A DNA stretch of 64,000 bases from Rufibacter radiotolerans. Its GTDB lineage: Bacteria; Bacteroidota; Bacteroidia; Cytophagales; Hymenobacteraceae. The stretch spans positions 1,138,408 to 1,202,407 of the forward strand of contig NZ_CP010777.1 in NCBI RefSeq assembly GCF_001078055.1, written 5' to 3'. Every line of letters begins with the position of its first letter. Within the stretch, counting starts at the first letter, position 1. This document shows positions 51,892 through 60,156 of the stretch, piece by piece. The notes under the pieces were generated by a model, which saw nothing but the letters and a program-made list of their open reading frames with translations, had not been told where the DNA came from and did no database searches. A program made the position numbers and the translations under genes.

Positions 51892-52758
51892 ATGACAAGA
51901 AACATTTTTACCCGCTTCAATTTAGGTGCAACTATTGTTACTGTAGCCCTTCTGCTAGGAGGTTGTGAAAACGCAATGGATGAGCTAAGCAATTCTAAGG
52001 CCAGCAGCGCTGAAGGAGTAACTGTAAATGATAATAAGGTTATTGTATCCATTAATCAAGCAGGGCCTGTCTCAGCAGGTAGTTCTGTTGTAATTACCGC
52101 TTCAAAAGGAGTTGGGCAAGAAGAAGGAACAATTGCCTTAGAAGAGAAAATAGTTAATGAAGGTGTTGAAAGCTGGGTTACGGTAGCTAATCCTTTAGTA
52201 ATTGAATCTGCGTCTGTTGACTTAGATAATGGAAGAGAGTTCAGAGGCTATTTAACAAGACCACAAGGCACTAATAAGGCAGCTCAAAATAATGATTTTG
52301 TCTCAACCTCTATCAAACTGAAAGTACAGGAAGACTGTGCAGGTTTTAATCTTGATCCTTCAATGGTTTCAGTGAAATATTTAGGTAATAACAATTATGA
52401 GTTCACAACTGATTATGTAGTAACTACTTGTGGAAGAGCCGTAAACGGTATCAAGTTGCAGGGTGGTTTAACCGCTGGTGCTGTGTTTGTAAAGGACCAA
52501 ACTACATCTGGTGTGGTTCCTAAAACGACCGGTAAAGGAGATAAGTCTAATACCGTGCTTACCTGGAATGTAGGTGACATGCCGGCAGGTGCCACGAAAA
52601 CTTTCACTGTGGTTTACTCCCAGAAAGTTGCCTGTGGCACAATGAAAACTATCACTGGAGCATGGTCTGCCAAAGGAACATACCCAGATGACTTAACTGC
52701 TGCAGTAGCTGGTTATGATAACACCCAAGCATATTCTGCAATGTCTTGCTCTTTCTAA
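51892..52758 (+). CDS. Lipoprotein with strand-rich repeat region
   Basis: A 288-residue lipoprotein: LGATIVTVALLLGGC gives a lipobox Cys at residue 25. The mature part is Ser/Thr/Val-rich, with a central ~100-residue sandwich-like region and a C-terminal DUF11-like unit (VLTWNVGDMPAGATKTFTVV, then a KVACGTMKTITGAW strand). Cysteines in the C-terminal half (C147, C183, C250, C286 by rough count) may form disulphides. I do not recognise a family. The product is presumably surface- or periplasm-facing. It is followed at once by a 35-bp-stem hairpin, so it appears monocistronic. Confidence 0.7.
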   Translation: MTRNIFTRFNLGATIVTVALLLGGCENAMDELSNSKASSAEGVTVNDNKVIVSINQAGPVSAGSSVVITASKGVGQEEGTIALEEKIVNEGVESWVTVANPLVIESASVDLDNGREFRGYLTRPQGTNKAAQNNDFVSTSIKLKVQEDCAGFNLDPSMVSVKYLGNNNYEFTTDYVVTTCGRAVNGIKLQGGLTAGAVFVKDQTTSGVVPKTTGKGDKSNTVLTWNVGDMPAGATKTFTVVYSQKVACGTMKTITGAWSAKGTYPDDLTAAVAGYDNTQAYSAMSCSF

Positions 52759-52761
52759 GAA

Positions 52762-52835
52762 CTAATAATATATAATAAAGGAAATAGCTCCTAACTTAAT
52801 AGTTAGGAGCTATTTCCTTTATTATATATTATTAG
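52762..52835 (+). terminator. Hairpin with 35-bp perfect stem and 4-nt loop
   Basis: Arms 52762-52796 and 52801-52835 are exact reverse complements, starting 3 bp after the stop codon of the lipoprotein gene. The stem is far longer than a normal intrinsic terminator and no clear U-run follows, so the RNA could be a double-stranded RNase III substrate. Confidence 0.7.
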
Positions 52836-52984
52836 AGTAAGGACGTGGTCTAAAAAAAATACTTGACTTAGGTTTATCTTCAAAAACTACCTTAAGCAAC
52901 TCCCAATCCCCATTTTTTCCTAACTTTAAGCTTGTAACATGAACAGAAGCAATCAAAAACTTCTAACCTCTATTTCAAGCTTTT

Positions 52985-55219
52985 ATGAAAAACCGAATAA
53001 TATCCTCTGCCAGGAAATCCAGTGTCCTGGTGATGCTGGCGCTGGTGGGCTGTACCTCCACCCAACCGCAGCAAGGCACAGCCACCACCTCAACCCAGGC
53101 CCCTGAAGTAACGGAAATGAAAGACGTTGACAATACGGCCTTGCCAGAAAACACCTTGTTAAAAGAGTGGACCGGACCTTACGGTGGTGTGCCGGCTTTT
53201 GACAAAATGAGCCTCACAGACCTGGCCCCTGCCATGGAGGTGGGTATGAAAATGCATCTTGCAGATATTGACGCCATTACCAACAACCCCGCTGCCCCCA
53301 CGTTTGAGAACACCATTGTGCCCTATGAGAAAGCCGGCGAGGCGCTGAGCAGAGCCTTTACCTACTACGGCATATGGGGCAGCAACCTATCCACCCCTGA
53401 GTTCAGGAAGATACAAGGCGAACTGGCGCCCAAGATCTCTGATTTCCGGTCTAAAATCTCGCAGAACAAAGCCCTGTTTGACCGCATCAAGGCCGTGTAT
53501 GACAATTCCCAGAAAACGGCCTTGCCCGCCGACCAGCAGCGGGTGGTGCAATTGATCTATGAAGAGTTTGCTATGGAAGGGGCCGGGCTTGACGCTGCCG
53601 CCAAAGAACGCTACGCTGCCATCAATAAAGAACTGTCTTCCCTCTACACCACGTATGGTAACAACGTGCTGGCAGATGAGGAGAAGTATGTGACCTACAT
53701 CACCAAAGACCAGTTGAGTGGCTTGCCTGAGTCCTTTGTGAAGGCCGCCGCCAAAGCCGCCACAGACAACGGCAAGCCCGGCATGTACGCCATCACCAAT
53801 ACCCGTTCCAGCATGGATCAGTTCCTGACCTACTCAGACAACCGGGCCCTGCGTGAGAAAGTCTGGAACACCTATTACTCCCGCGGAGACAACGGCGATG
53901 CCAATGACAACAACCAGAACATCACCAAGATTCTGCAACTCAGAGATGAGCGCGTAAAACTGCTGGGTTATGACACCTACGCCGATTGGCGCCTGCAGAA
54001 CCGCATGGCCAAGAACCCGCAGAACGCCATGAACTTGATGAATGCCGTATGGCCGGCAGCCCTGGCGCGCGTATCACAGGAAGTGAAAGACATGCAGGCG
54101 GTGGCTAATGCCAGCGGCGCTAAAATCACCATTGCCCCCTGGGACTACCGCTACTACGCTGAGAAAGTGCGCAAGAAAAAGTATGACCTTGACTCAGATG
54201 AGGTGAAGCAGTACCTGGAGCTGGGCAACCTTACCCAGGCCATCTTCTTCACTGCCGGGGAGTTGTTCAACTTCAAGTTTACCCCGGTGCCAGCCGGCTC
54301 AGTTCCTGTGTACCACCCAGACGTGAAGGTGTGGGAAGTAACTGATAAAACCAGCGGGGAGCACATTGGCCTTTGGTATTTAGATCCGTTTGCCCGGCAG
54401 GGAAAGCGTTCCGGCGCCTGGGCCTCGCCGTACCGCAGCCATACCACCTTCAATGGCAAGAAAACGGTATTGGCCTCTAATAACTCTAACTTCATCAAGC
54501 CCGCTCCCGGCGAGCCGGTGCTGGTTTCCTGGGATGACGCCACCACGTTCTTCCATGAGTTTGGGCACGCGCTCCACTTCCTGTCTTCCAACGTGAAATA
54601 CCCTACGTTGAACAGCGGCGTGCGTGACTACACCGAATTCCAGAGCCAGTTACTGGAGCGGTGGTTGTCTACAGACAAGGTGATCAACCAATTCCTGAAG
54701 CACCACAAAACCGGAAAGGTGATGCCTCCGGAGTTGGTCGCCAAAATCAAGAAAGCCGCCACGTTTAACCAAGGCTTTGAGACCACTGAGTTCCTGGCCT
54801 CGGCACTCATGGACATGAAGTTCCATACCGTGAAAGACCCTACCGACCTGGACCCTGATAAGTTTGAGCGTGAGACCCTGGCTGCCTTAAAAATGCCGAA
54901 GGAGATTGTGATGCGTCACCGGTCGCCGCACTTTACCCACGTATTCTCGGGTGAGGGCTACGCCGCTGGGTACTATGGTTACCTCTGGGCAGATGTGCTC
55001 ACCGCAGATGCGGCAGAAGCCTTTGAAGAAGCCCCTGGGGGATTCTATGACAAGCAGGTGGCGGCCAAACTGGTGAAATACCTCTTCGCGCCGCGTAACT
55101 CCATGGACCCCGCAGAAGCTTACCGCCTGTTCAGGGGCCGCGATGCCAAAATAGACGCCCTCATGCGCGACCGCGGTTTCCCGGTGCCTAATCAGAAAAC
55201 CCAGAAGGCTAAGAAATAA
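52985..55219 (+). CDS. M3-family zinc metallopeptidase lipoprotein (peptidyl-dipeptidase Dcp-like)
   Basis: A 744-residue enzyme. A lipobox at SVLVMLALVGC (Cys 23) makes it a periplasmic lipoprotein. The zinc-binding HEFGHALH motif lies at about residues 524-531, with the third ligand expected in the helix just after (DYTEFQSQ region, E near 551). The catalytic C-terminal part, with HRSPHFTHVFSGEGYAAGYYGYLW, is typical of the Dcp/oligopeptidase A group. It would remove dipeptides or short peptides in the periplasm. Length fits the family. A palindrome copy lies 28 bp after the stop. Confidence 0.92.
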   Translation: MKNRIISSARKSSVLVMLALVGCTSTQPQQGTATTSTQAPEVTEMKDVDNTALPENTLLKEWTGPYGGVPAFDKMSLTDLAPAMEVGMKMHLADIDAITNNPAAPTFENTIVPYEKAGEALSRAFTYYGIWGSNLSTPEFRKIQGELAPKISDFRSKISQNKALFDRIKAVYDNSQKTALPADQQRVVQLIYEEFAMEGAGLDAAAKERYAAINKELSSLYTTYGNNVLADEEKYVTYITKDQLSGLPESFVKAAAKAATDNGKPGMYAITNTRSSMDQFLTYSDNRALREKVWNTYYSRGDNGDANDNNQNITKILQLRDERVKLLGYDTYADWRLQNRMAKNPQNAMNLMNAVWPAALARVSQEVKDMQAVANASGAKITIAPWDYRYYAEKVRKKKYDLDSDEVKQYLELGNLTQAIFFTAGELFNFKFTPVPAGSVPVYHPDVKVWEVTDKTSGEHIGLWYLDPFARQGKRSGAWASPYRSHTTFNGKKTVLASNNSNFIKPAPGEPVLVSWDDATTFFHEFGHALHFLSSNVKYPTLNSGVRDYTEFQSQLLERWLSTDKVINQFLKHHKTGKVMPPELVAKIKKAATFNQGFETTEFLASALMDMKFHTVKDPTDLDPDKFERETLAALKMPKEIVMRHRSPHFTHVFSGEGYAAGYYGYLWADVLTADAAEAFEEAPGGFYDKQVAAKLVKYLFAPRNSMDPAEAYRLFRGRDAKIDALMRDRGFPVPNQKTQKAKK

Positions 55220-55246
55220 GCAATAGCTTACCCTTTATTAAATTGC

Positions 55247-55298
55247 AAAATCCCGTTTTGGGCCTGTTTTTCAGAAACTGGGCCCAAAACGGGATTTT
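55247..55298. repeat. Dispersed palindrome family, copy E
   Basis: aaaatcccgttttgggcctg / tgggcccaaaacgggatttt with a short central loop. Outer arms are copy-specific (aaaatccc / gggatttt). It lies 28 bp after the M3 peptidase stop codon, where it could end transcription. Confidence 0.85.
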
Positions 55299-55389
55299 TA
55301 TTTTATGCTTCTTTCCAACAGACTGAGATAACAGTTCCCCAAAGAATCCCTCTTAACCTTCAATCACTCACTAAATCGCCAGCCCTTTA

Positions 55390-55419
55390 TTCACTCATTC
55401 ACTCAATCACTCATTCACA
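55390..55419. repeat. Short direct repeats 'cactcattcactcaat'
   Basis: Imperfect repeats of cactcattcac overlap the 3' end of msrB. Low-complexity sequence only, with no clear function. Confidence 0.4.
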
Positions 55420-55853
55420 AGCCTCAGGCTTTCAGAATTAATGCAAAAGCGCAGGCCATGCGGCGCGGGCCCGTCCGGGAAGACATGGCCCAGATGCCCG
55501 CCGCAGACATTGCATTGCACTTCTATGCGCTGCAGGTGGTGGCTGTCATCAAAGAGGAAGCGCAGGCCGCTTTTAGATAAAGGCTGGGTGAAGCTGGGCC
55601 AACCAGAGATGGCGTGGTATTTTTCCTGGGAAGCGAACAACGCTTCGCCACAGCCCGCGCAGACATAAGTGCCCGGGGCATAAGACCGGCAATAGAGGTT
55701 GCGGTAGGGCGGCTCAGTTCCTTTCTCCCGAAGCACGTGGTACTGGGCCGGGCTGAGCAGTTGCCGCCACTCGGCCTTGGTTTTCTCCACGGTAAAGGGT
55801 GGTTCCGGGTTACTGTACTTGGCATATTTGATCACGTCTATCCACCGGAGCAT
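55407..55853 (-). CDS. msrB: Peptide-methionine (R)-S-oxide reductase
   Basis: A 148-residue cytosolic-type MsrB. The catalytic Cys is C137 in GLRFCINSESL, and the zinc-binding pairs are C65/C68 (CAGC) and C114/C117 (CNVC). The SGWPSF motif near 83-88 is family-invariant. It reduces methionine R-sulphoxide in proteins. No signal peptide is seen, so it likely acts in the cytoplasm. Length is normal. The gene is divergent to the DUF3943 protein gene and separated from it by about 245 bp. Confidence 0.95.
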   Translation of the reverse strand: MLRWIDVIKYAKYSNPEPPFTVEKTKAEWRQLLSPAQYHVLREKGTEPPYRNLYCRSYAPGTYVCAGCGEALFASQEKYHAISGWPSFTQPLSKSGLRFLFDDSHHLQRIEVQCNVCGGHLGHVFPDGPAPHGLRFCINSESLRLVNE

Positions 55854-55910
55854 AGGGTCTGAATGTAGAATGTTAGTATTTCATTATTGCTGAAATGGGC
55901 TAGGTGAAAC

Positions 55911-55950
55911 CTGTTTTGAGGCCGTTTTTCTGAAAACAGGCTCAAAACAG
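55911..55950. repeat. Dispersed palindrome family, copy F
   Basis: ctgttttgaggccgtttttc / gaaaacaggctcaaaacag. It lies between the divergent msrB and DUF3943 genes, so in this case it is in a promoter-bearing region, not after a gene. Confidence 0.75.
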
Positions 55951-56099
55951 TTGGCCCCCGGACCGTCAAAACCCAGCACCGTATTCGTACCAGAGCGTGG
56001 ATTATCCCGTATGTAGGGCTAAAATAGAGAAGCTTTGGCCCTGCGTCATCTGCGTTTTGCTGTTTAGCGCCGCTTCTCTAAGCACCATACCAGTTTTAC

Positions 56100-57659
56100 A
56101 TGAGATCAGTTTTTACGTTTATTTTACTTCTTTTCCTGACTTTGGGGGCACAGGCGCAAATTATTACGGCGCCAGATTCCATTAAGGCCGGCAAGGGTAC
56201 CCGAAAACAGCAACTAGACAAAATCAAGGCCCGCAAAAACCGCCTCTTCACCGATTCGCTGGGCGGAAGCGAACCCGCCAACGCCGTTCTGCTGGATACC
56301 ACCTTGTTCAATAAATACGGTGATCTGTTGCATGATGACCCGGAGTATAACCCGCGCCAGCCGCTCTGGAAACCCGCCGCCCAGGTATTGGGCATTAATG
56401 CCGTGTTCATGGGGTTTAACCGATACGTGGCCAAAGCAGATTACGGCTACGTTAGCCCTTCCACCTGGAAGCGGAACCTGAGGTCTGAACCAGAATGGGA
56501 CACCGATGAGTTTGGCATTAACTTTATTGGGCACCCGTACCAGGGCACGCTTTACTTTAACGCCGCCCGCGCCCAGGGCTACAGCTACTGGCAGTCCCTA
56601 CCCTTCGCCGTGGGCGGAAGCCTGACCTGGGAGTACTTTGGCGAGAATACGCTGCCGTCTTACAATGACATGATTTACACGCCTTTGAACGGGGCGTTCC
56701 TGGGGGAGGTCCTGTACCGGGTGAGCTCCAATATCCTGGATGACCGTACCACAGGCCGGGAGAGGGCGGTGCGCGAAATTGCCGCCGGCCTCATCAACCC
56801 GGTGCGCGGCCTGAACCGGCTGTTGCAGGGCAAAACCTTCCAGGTGACCAACAAAGAGGTGTATGAGAAAGAGCCTATCAACGTGACCCTGTTTGCCGGG
56901 GTGCACCGCCAGAACAGAAATCAGGACGATGTCTTTGGGGCGGGCTATAACAACGCCATGCTCAACGTGCAGTTAGACTACGGCAACCCGTTTGAATTGC
57001 AGAAACGCAAACCCTTTGACCTTTTCCGGCTGCGCGCCGAGTTTAGCGAAAGCAAGCAGGACACCGTGTCTGGCATCATCAATAACATTACCGGCTATGG
57101 TGTACTCCTGGGCCGGAACAACCAGGTAGGCAAATTGGACCTGCTTACTGGCTTCTTCCAATACTATGACTACTGGAACACCCGCAACTTTGACCTGGGA
57201 GCCCTGGGGTTTGGAGGAGGGTTATTCGCCCGGTACCCGCTTTCCAGGCAAGTGAACCTGTACACCAACGCGCACCTGGGCGTGATACCCTTGGCCGGTA
57301 ACAGCACGCGCTTTGCCCCAGATGAGAATGGCCTCCGGGATTATGTTTATACCACCGGCCTGCACGGCAAACTGGAAACTACGCTAAGTCTGGGCAAATA
57401 CGCCTCGGCGGCCTTTGTGTATTACCATTACTGGCTCAAAACCTTTGAGGGCCTGGAAGGCAGCAACTCCATTGGCATTGTGCGGCCCCGTCTCACGGTA
57501 CAGGTATTCAAGAATGTAAGCTTGGGCTATGAGCATTTCGGGTACACCACCAACCGCCGCCTGGAAGCTTTCCCCATCCAACGCTCCACCATCACCGACC
57601 AGAAAATCTTCCTCCAGCTTTTCCTGCAAGACCCCCAGCGCAAGGGGAGGTATAATTAG
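56100..57659 (+). CDS. DUF3943 outer-membrane beta-barrel protein
   Basis: A 519-residue protein with a signal peptide (MRSVFTFILLLFLTLGAQAQ, cleavage after AQAQ). The DUF3943 region includes WKPAAQVLGINAVFMGFNRY near residue 91, INFIGHPYQGTLYFNAARAQ near 140, and EYFGENTLPSYNDMIYTP near 180. The C-terminal part reads as a beta-barrel. Members are outer-membrane proteins of unknown function common in Bacteroidota. It is followed by palindrome copy G, then the 57.8-kb element, ahead of a convergent operon. Confidence 0.8.
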   Translation: MRSVFTFILLLFLTLGAQAQIITAPDSIKAGKGTRKQQLDKIKARKNRLFTDSLGGSEPANAVLLDTTLFNKYGDLLHDDPEYNPRQPLWKPAAQVLGINAVFMGFNRYVAKADYGYVSPSTWKRNLRSEPEWDTDEFGINFIGHPYQGTLYFNAARAQGYSYWQSLPFAVGGSLTWEYFGENTLPSYNDMIYTPLNGAFLGEVLYRVSSNILDDRTTGRERAVREIAAGLINPVRGLNRLLQGKTFQVTNKEVYEKEPINVTLFAGVHRQNRNQDDVFGAGYNNAMLNVQLDYGNPFELQKRKPFDLFRLRAEFSESKQDTVSGIINNITGYGVLLGRNNQVGKLDLLTGFFQYYDYWNTRNFDLGALGFGGGLFARYPLSRQVNLYTNAHLGVIPLAGNSTRFAPDENGLRDYVYTTGLHGKLETTLSLGKYASAAFVYYHYWLKTFEGLEGSNSIGIVRPRLTVQVFKNVSLGYEHFGYTTNRRLEAFPIQRSTITDQKIFLQLFLQDPQRKGRYN

Positions 57660-57697
57660 GGTTCTGAGTCTTTAGTCCTGAGTCTGCAGAATAAAAA

Positions 57698-57746
57698 GAA
57701 ACCCGTTTTGGGCCTGTTTTATGGGAAACAGGACCAAAACGGGTTT
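57698..57746. repeat. Dispersed palindrome family, copy G
   Basis: aaacccgttttgggcctgtt / aaacaggaccaaaacgggtt with copy-specific outer arms, followed on the plus strand by a T-run (ttttttg). This makes it a good terminator for the DUF3943 gene. Confidence 0.85.
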
Positions 57747-57791
57747 TTTGTTTTAGGTGCTTTCCTTTGCATTTTACTGCTTCCTCCTCCC

Positions 57792-57884
57792 TTTGTCATC
57801 CTGAAAGGATCTTGTGGGCGGACGGCAGTAGCGGGTATTAAATGTCATTACCGTTCGCTACCAAGATCCTTTCAGGATGACAAA
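57792..57884. repeat. ~93-bp palindromic element with perfect 23-bp outer arms
   Basis: Outer arms tttgtcatcctgaaaggatc and its complement (57792-57814 and 57862-57884) are exact, with an imperfect middle (ggcggacggcagtagc / gttcgctacc). It resembles the degenerate element at 21061-21142. 'gtcatcctgaaaggatc' elements are familiar to me from intergenic regions of other Bacteroidota. It lies between convergent genes. Confidence 0.75.
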
Positions 57885-57912
57885 AAAAAGAAAAAGATTA
57901 TTCTTACTTTTC

Positions 57913-59280
57913 TTACAAATCCACTATTTCATTTCGTTGCGGGATAAAACAGCCCCAGCCTAGTTTTTCTTTGATTTTGTCTTTGAGCATCTGGGCGGCG
58001 GTGGGTTCGCCGTGCACCAGGAAGACCTGTTTGGGTGGGGTCTTCATCTCGCTTAGCCAGTCCAGGAGTTCCTTTTGGTCGGCGTGGCCGGAGAGGCCTT
58101 CCAGGTTGAGCACCTCAGCTTTCACTGCGTACATTTTCCCAAAGATTTTCAGTTCAGGCGCTCCTTGCTCCAGTTGCCAGCCACGGGTGCCTTCGGCCTG
58201 GTAGCCGGCCAGCAGGATGGTAGTGGCGGGGTTGTCCAGGTATTTGGTGAGGTAGGTGAGAATGCGGCCGCCGGTGAGCATGCCGCTCCCGGCAATCACA
58301 ATTTTGGGGCCCTTGCGGTCAATGATCTCCCAGGTTTCACGGTACGAAGTCACAATTCTGAAGTTAGAGAACATTTGCAGGCATTCTTCACCAGAGAGCT
58401 TGTGCCAGGACAAGGACTGGTAGAAAACCTTGAGCGTATCGGCGCCCATGGGCGTATCCAGAATGATGGGCATTTCTGGGATGGCCTCCTCCAGTTTTAG
58501 CTGCCATAGCAGGTACATAAGCGACTGGGCACGTTCTACGGCAAAGCTGGGAATCAACAGGGTGCCTTGCCGGCTAAAGGTTTTGGTGACTATCTTTTTT
58601 AGCAGCGCCTTGGTTTCTTCTTTGGGGTGCAGGCGGTCGCCGTAGGTACTTTCCAGGAGCAGCACATCGGCCTGGTCTGGTTTCTCGGGGGCATGCAGCA
58701 GCAGGTCCTGGGGCCGACCAATATCTCCGGAGAAGACCAGCATTTTGTCATCCACCTCCAGCTCAATGAACGTGGCCCCCAACAGGTGCCCGTTGTACCG
58801 GAAACGGCAGCGTACCTTTTCGGCAATAGAAATCCAGTGGTTGAGGGGCTTCATCCGGAACAGGCGCAGGGTTTTCTCCACGTCTTTTAGCGTATAGAGC
58901 GGAAGGGCAGGTTTGTGCCGGGAAAAGCCTTCCTCGTTGGCCTGCCGGGCCTCCACCTCCTGGATCTTGGCACTGTCCTTGAGGATGATTTCGGCAATGT
59001 CCAGGGTGGGGTCAGTGCCCCAGATTTCGCCGCGGTAGCCCAGCTGCACCAGTTTGGGCAGGTAGCCGGTATGGTCCAGGTGGCCGTGGGTGAGCAGTAC
59101 CAGGTTGATCTCTTCCGGGGAGAAGGCCGGTCGTTCCCAGTTAAGCTGGCGTACTTCTTTCAGGCCCTGGAAAAGGCCGCAGTCAATGAGAATTTTCTGG
59201 CCCTTGACGGTAAGCAGGTATTTGGAGCCGGTCACGGTGCCGGCAGCCCCTAAAAACTGAAGCGAGATATCGGTTTCCAT
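57913..59280 (-). CDS. Beta-CASP metallo-beta-lactamase fold protein (RNA-processing, YSH1-like)
   Basis: A 455-residue predicted metal-dependent nuclease. The HGHLDHTGYLP metal-binding motif lies near residue 64-74, then SGDIGRPQDLLL near 188 and a beta-CASP block with VIAGSGMLTGGRI near 330 and LEGLSGHADQKELLDW near 394. A DGR-type RNA-specificity end (VFLVHGEPTAAQML near 415) closes it. Archaeal and bacterial homologues cleave RNA. It is the last gene of a minus-strand operon, 21 bp after the ATP-cone nuclease gene. Confidence 0.9.
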   Translation of the reverse strand: METDISLQFLGAAGTVTGSKYLLTVKGQKILIDCGLFQGLKEVRQLNWERPAFSPEEINLVLLTHGHLDHTGYLPKLVQLGYRGEIWGTDPTLDIAEIILKDSAKIQEVEARQANEEGFSRHKPALPLYTLKDVEKTLRLFRMKPLNHWISIAEKVRCRFRYNGHLLGATFIELEVDDKMLVFSGDIGRPQDLLLHAPEKPDQADVLLLESTYGDRLHPKEETKALLKKIVTKTFSRQGTLLIPSFAVERAQSLMYLLWQLKLEEAIPEMPIILDTPMGADTLKVFYQSLSWHKLSGEECLQMFSNFRIVTSYRETWEIIDRKGPKIVIAGSGMLTGGRILTYLTKYLDNPATTILLAGYQAEGTRGWQLEQGAPELKIFGKMYAVKAEVLNLEGLSGHADQKELLDWLSEMKTPPKQVFLVHGEPTAAQMLKDKIKEKLGWGCFIPQRNEIVDL

Positions 59281-59301
59281 AGGTATGGTAAAAAATGAGG
59301 T

Positions 59302-60153
59302 TTAACTGGGTTGGCAGAGGTCATAGGCTTCGCGCATGATGCGGTGCAGGCGTTCGGTGCCAATGCCCAGATCTTCCAGCAGGGCGGGGCTATGGCAGAT
59401 TTCCTTACAGAGTACCACCTTTTCCTGCAGCAGGTGCTGCTTTTCAAAGCTGGTGAGGGTGGTGAGGCTGGTAATGGGGTGGATGCCGCTTTGCTCCACC
59501 AGTTCCTTCAGGCCCCGGCCCTCCGGGAAGTTCCAGCCCAGCATGTGCAGCCCGGCGCAGGTACCGTAGGCAATGGCATCTGAGGTAAAACGGGTATTGG
59601 TGACGGCCCAGCCCTGGTACTCTATATCCTCCCGGCCTTCTCTTTTTTTAAGTTCGGTTTCCATGTCTCTGAACCTGGAGTGGATGTAGAGCGGGGTTTT
59701 AACGTCGCACTGGTAATTGGCCTGGTTATGGAACTTGCACTCAATGAGCAGGTGCAGGTTGCCCCGGGTGGCTACTACGTCTACCTCATGGCTCACGCAA
59801 TGGCCTTTCATGATCTGGCCCACGGCTACGTTATAGCCCTGCTCTTTGAAGATCTCGCCCACAAAACGCTCAAACGGGTACCCCGATGGCCCCAATTCCA
59901 TGATGGCAGACTTGAGTTTGTACCGCGCCGCCAGCGCCCCGGGCTTCCTTTTTAACAAGGCAAAGGCTTTTTTATAGATCTTGCGGGTAGGAATGCCCTG
60001 GTATAGCTGGTCTTCAATCTGGGCAATAATGTCCTCTATAATGGCCTCGCTGGCCCCGGCCGCCGACAGGGATTTCTTCAGCTTGCTGTAAGAGAAGGGC
60101 GCGGTCTCCCCGGATGATTTGGTGATGAGGTAGTTAGCCTTGTGCTTCTTCAT
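59302..60153 (-). CDS. ATP-cone domain fused to an Mrr-like nuclease domain
   Basis: A 283-residue protein with an unusual pairing. Residues ~6-90 form an ATP-cone, a nucleotide-sensing domain best known from ribonucleotide reductase (ITKSSGETAPFSYSKLKKSL and RKIYKKAFALL). Residues ~93-160 look like a restriction-endonuclease fold: FERFVGEIFKEQGY, EVDVVATR (D125), and LIECKFHN (E138, K140), an D-ExK nuclease core. The remaining C-terminal ~100 residues are helical, with a few conserved-looking cysteines. It lies 3 bp after the P-type ATPase gene and 21 bp before the beta-CASP gene, so all three are one operon. An ATP/dATP-gated nuclease is the inference. Confidence 0.8.
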   Translation of the reverse strand: MKKHKANYLITKSSGETAPFSYSKLKKSLSAAGASEAIIEDIIAQIEDQLYQGIPTRKIYKKAFALLKRKPGALAARYKLKSAIMELGPSGYPFERFVGEIFKEQGYNVAVGQIMKGHCVSHEVDVVATRGNLHLLIECKFHNQANYQCDVKTPLYIHSRFRDMETELKKREGREDIEYQGWAVTNTRFTSDAIAYGTCAGLHMLGWNFPEGRGLKELVEQSGIHPITSLTTLTSFEKQHLLQEKVVLCKEICHSPALLEDLGIGTERLHRIMREAYDLCQPS

Positions 60154-60156
60154 GGT

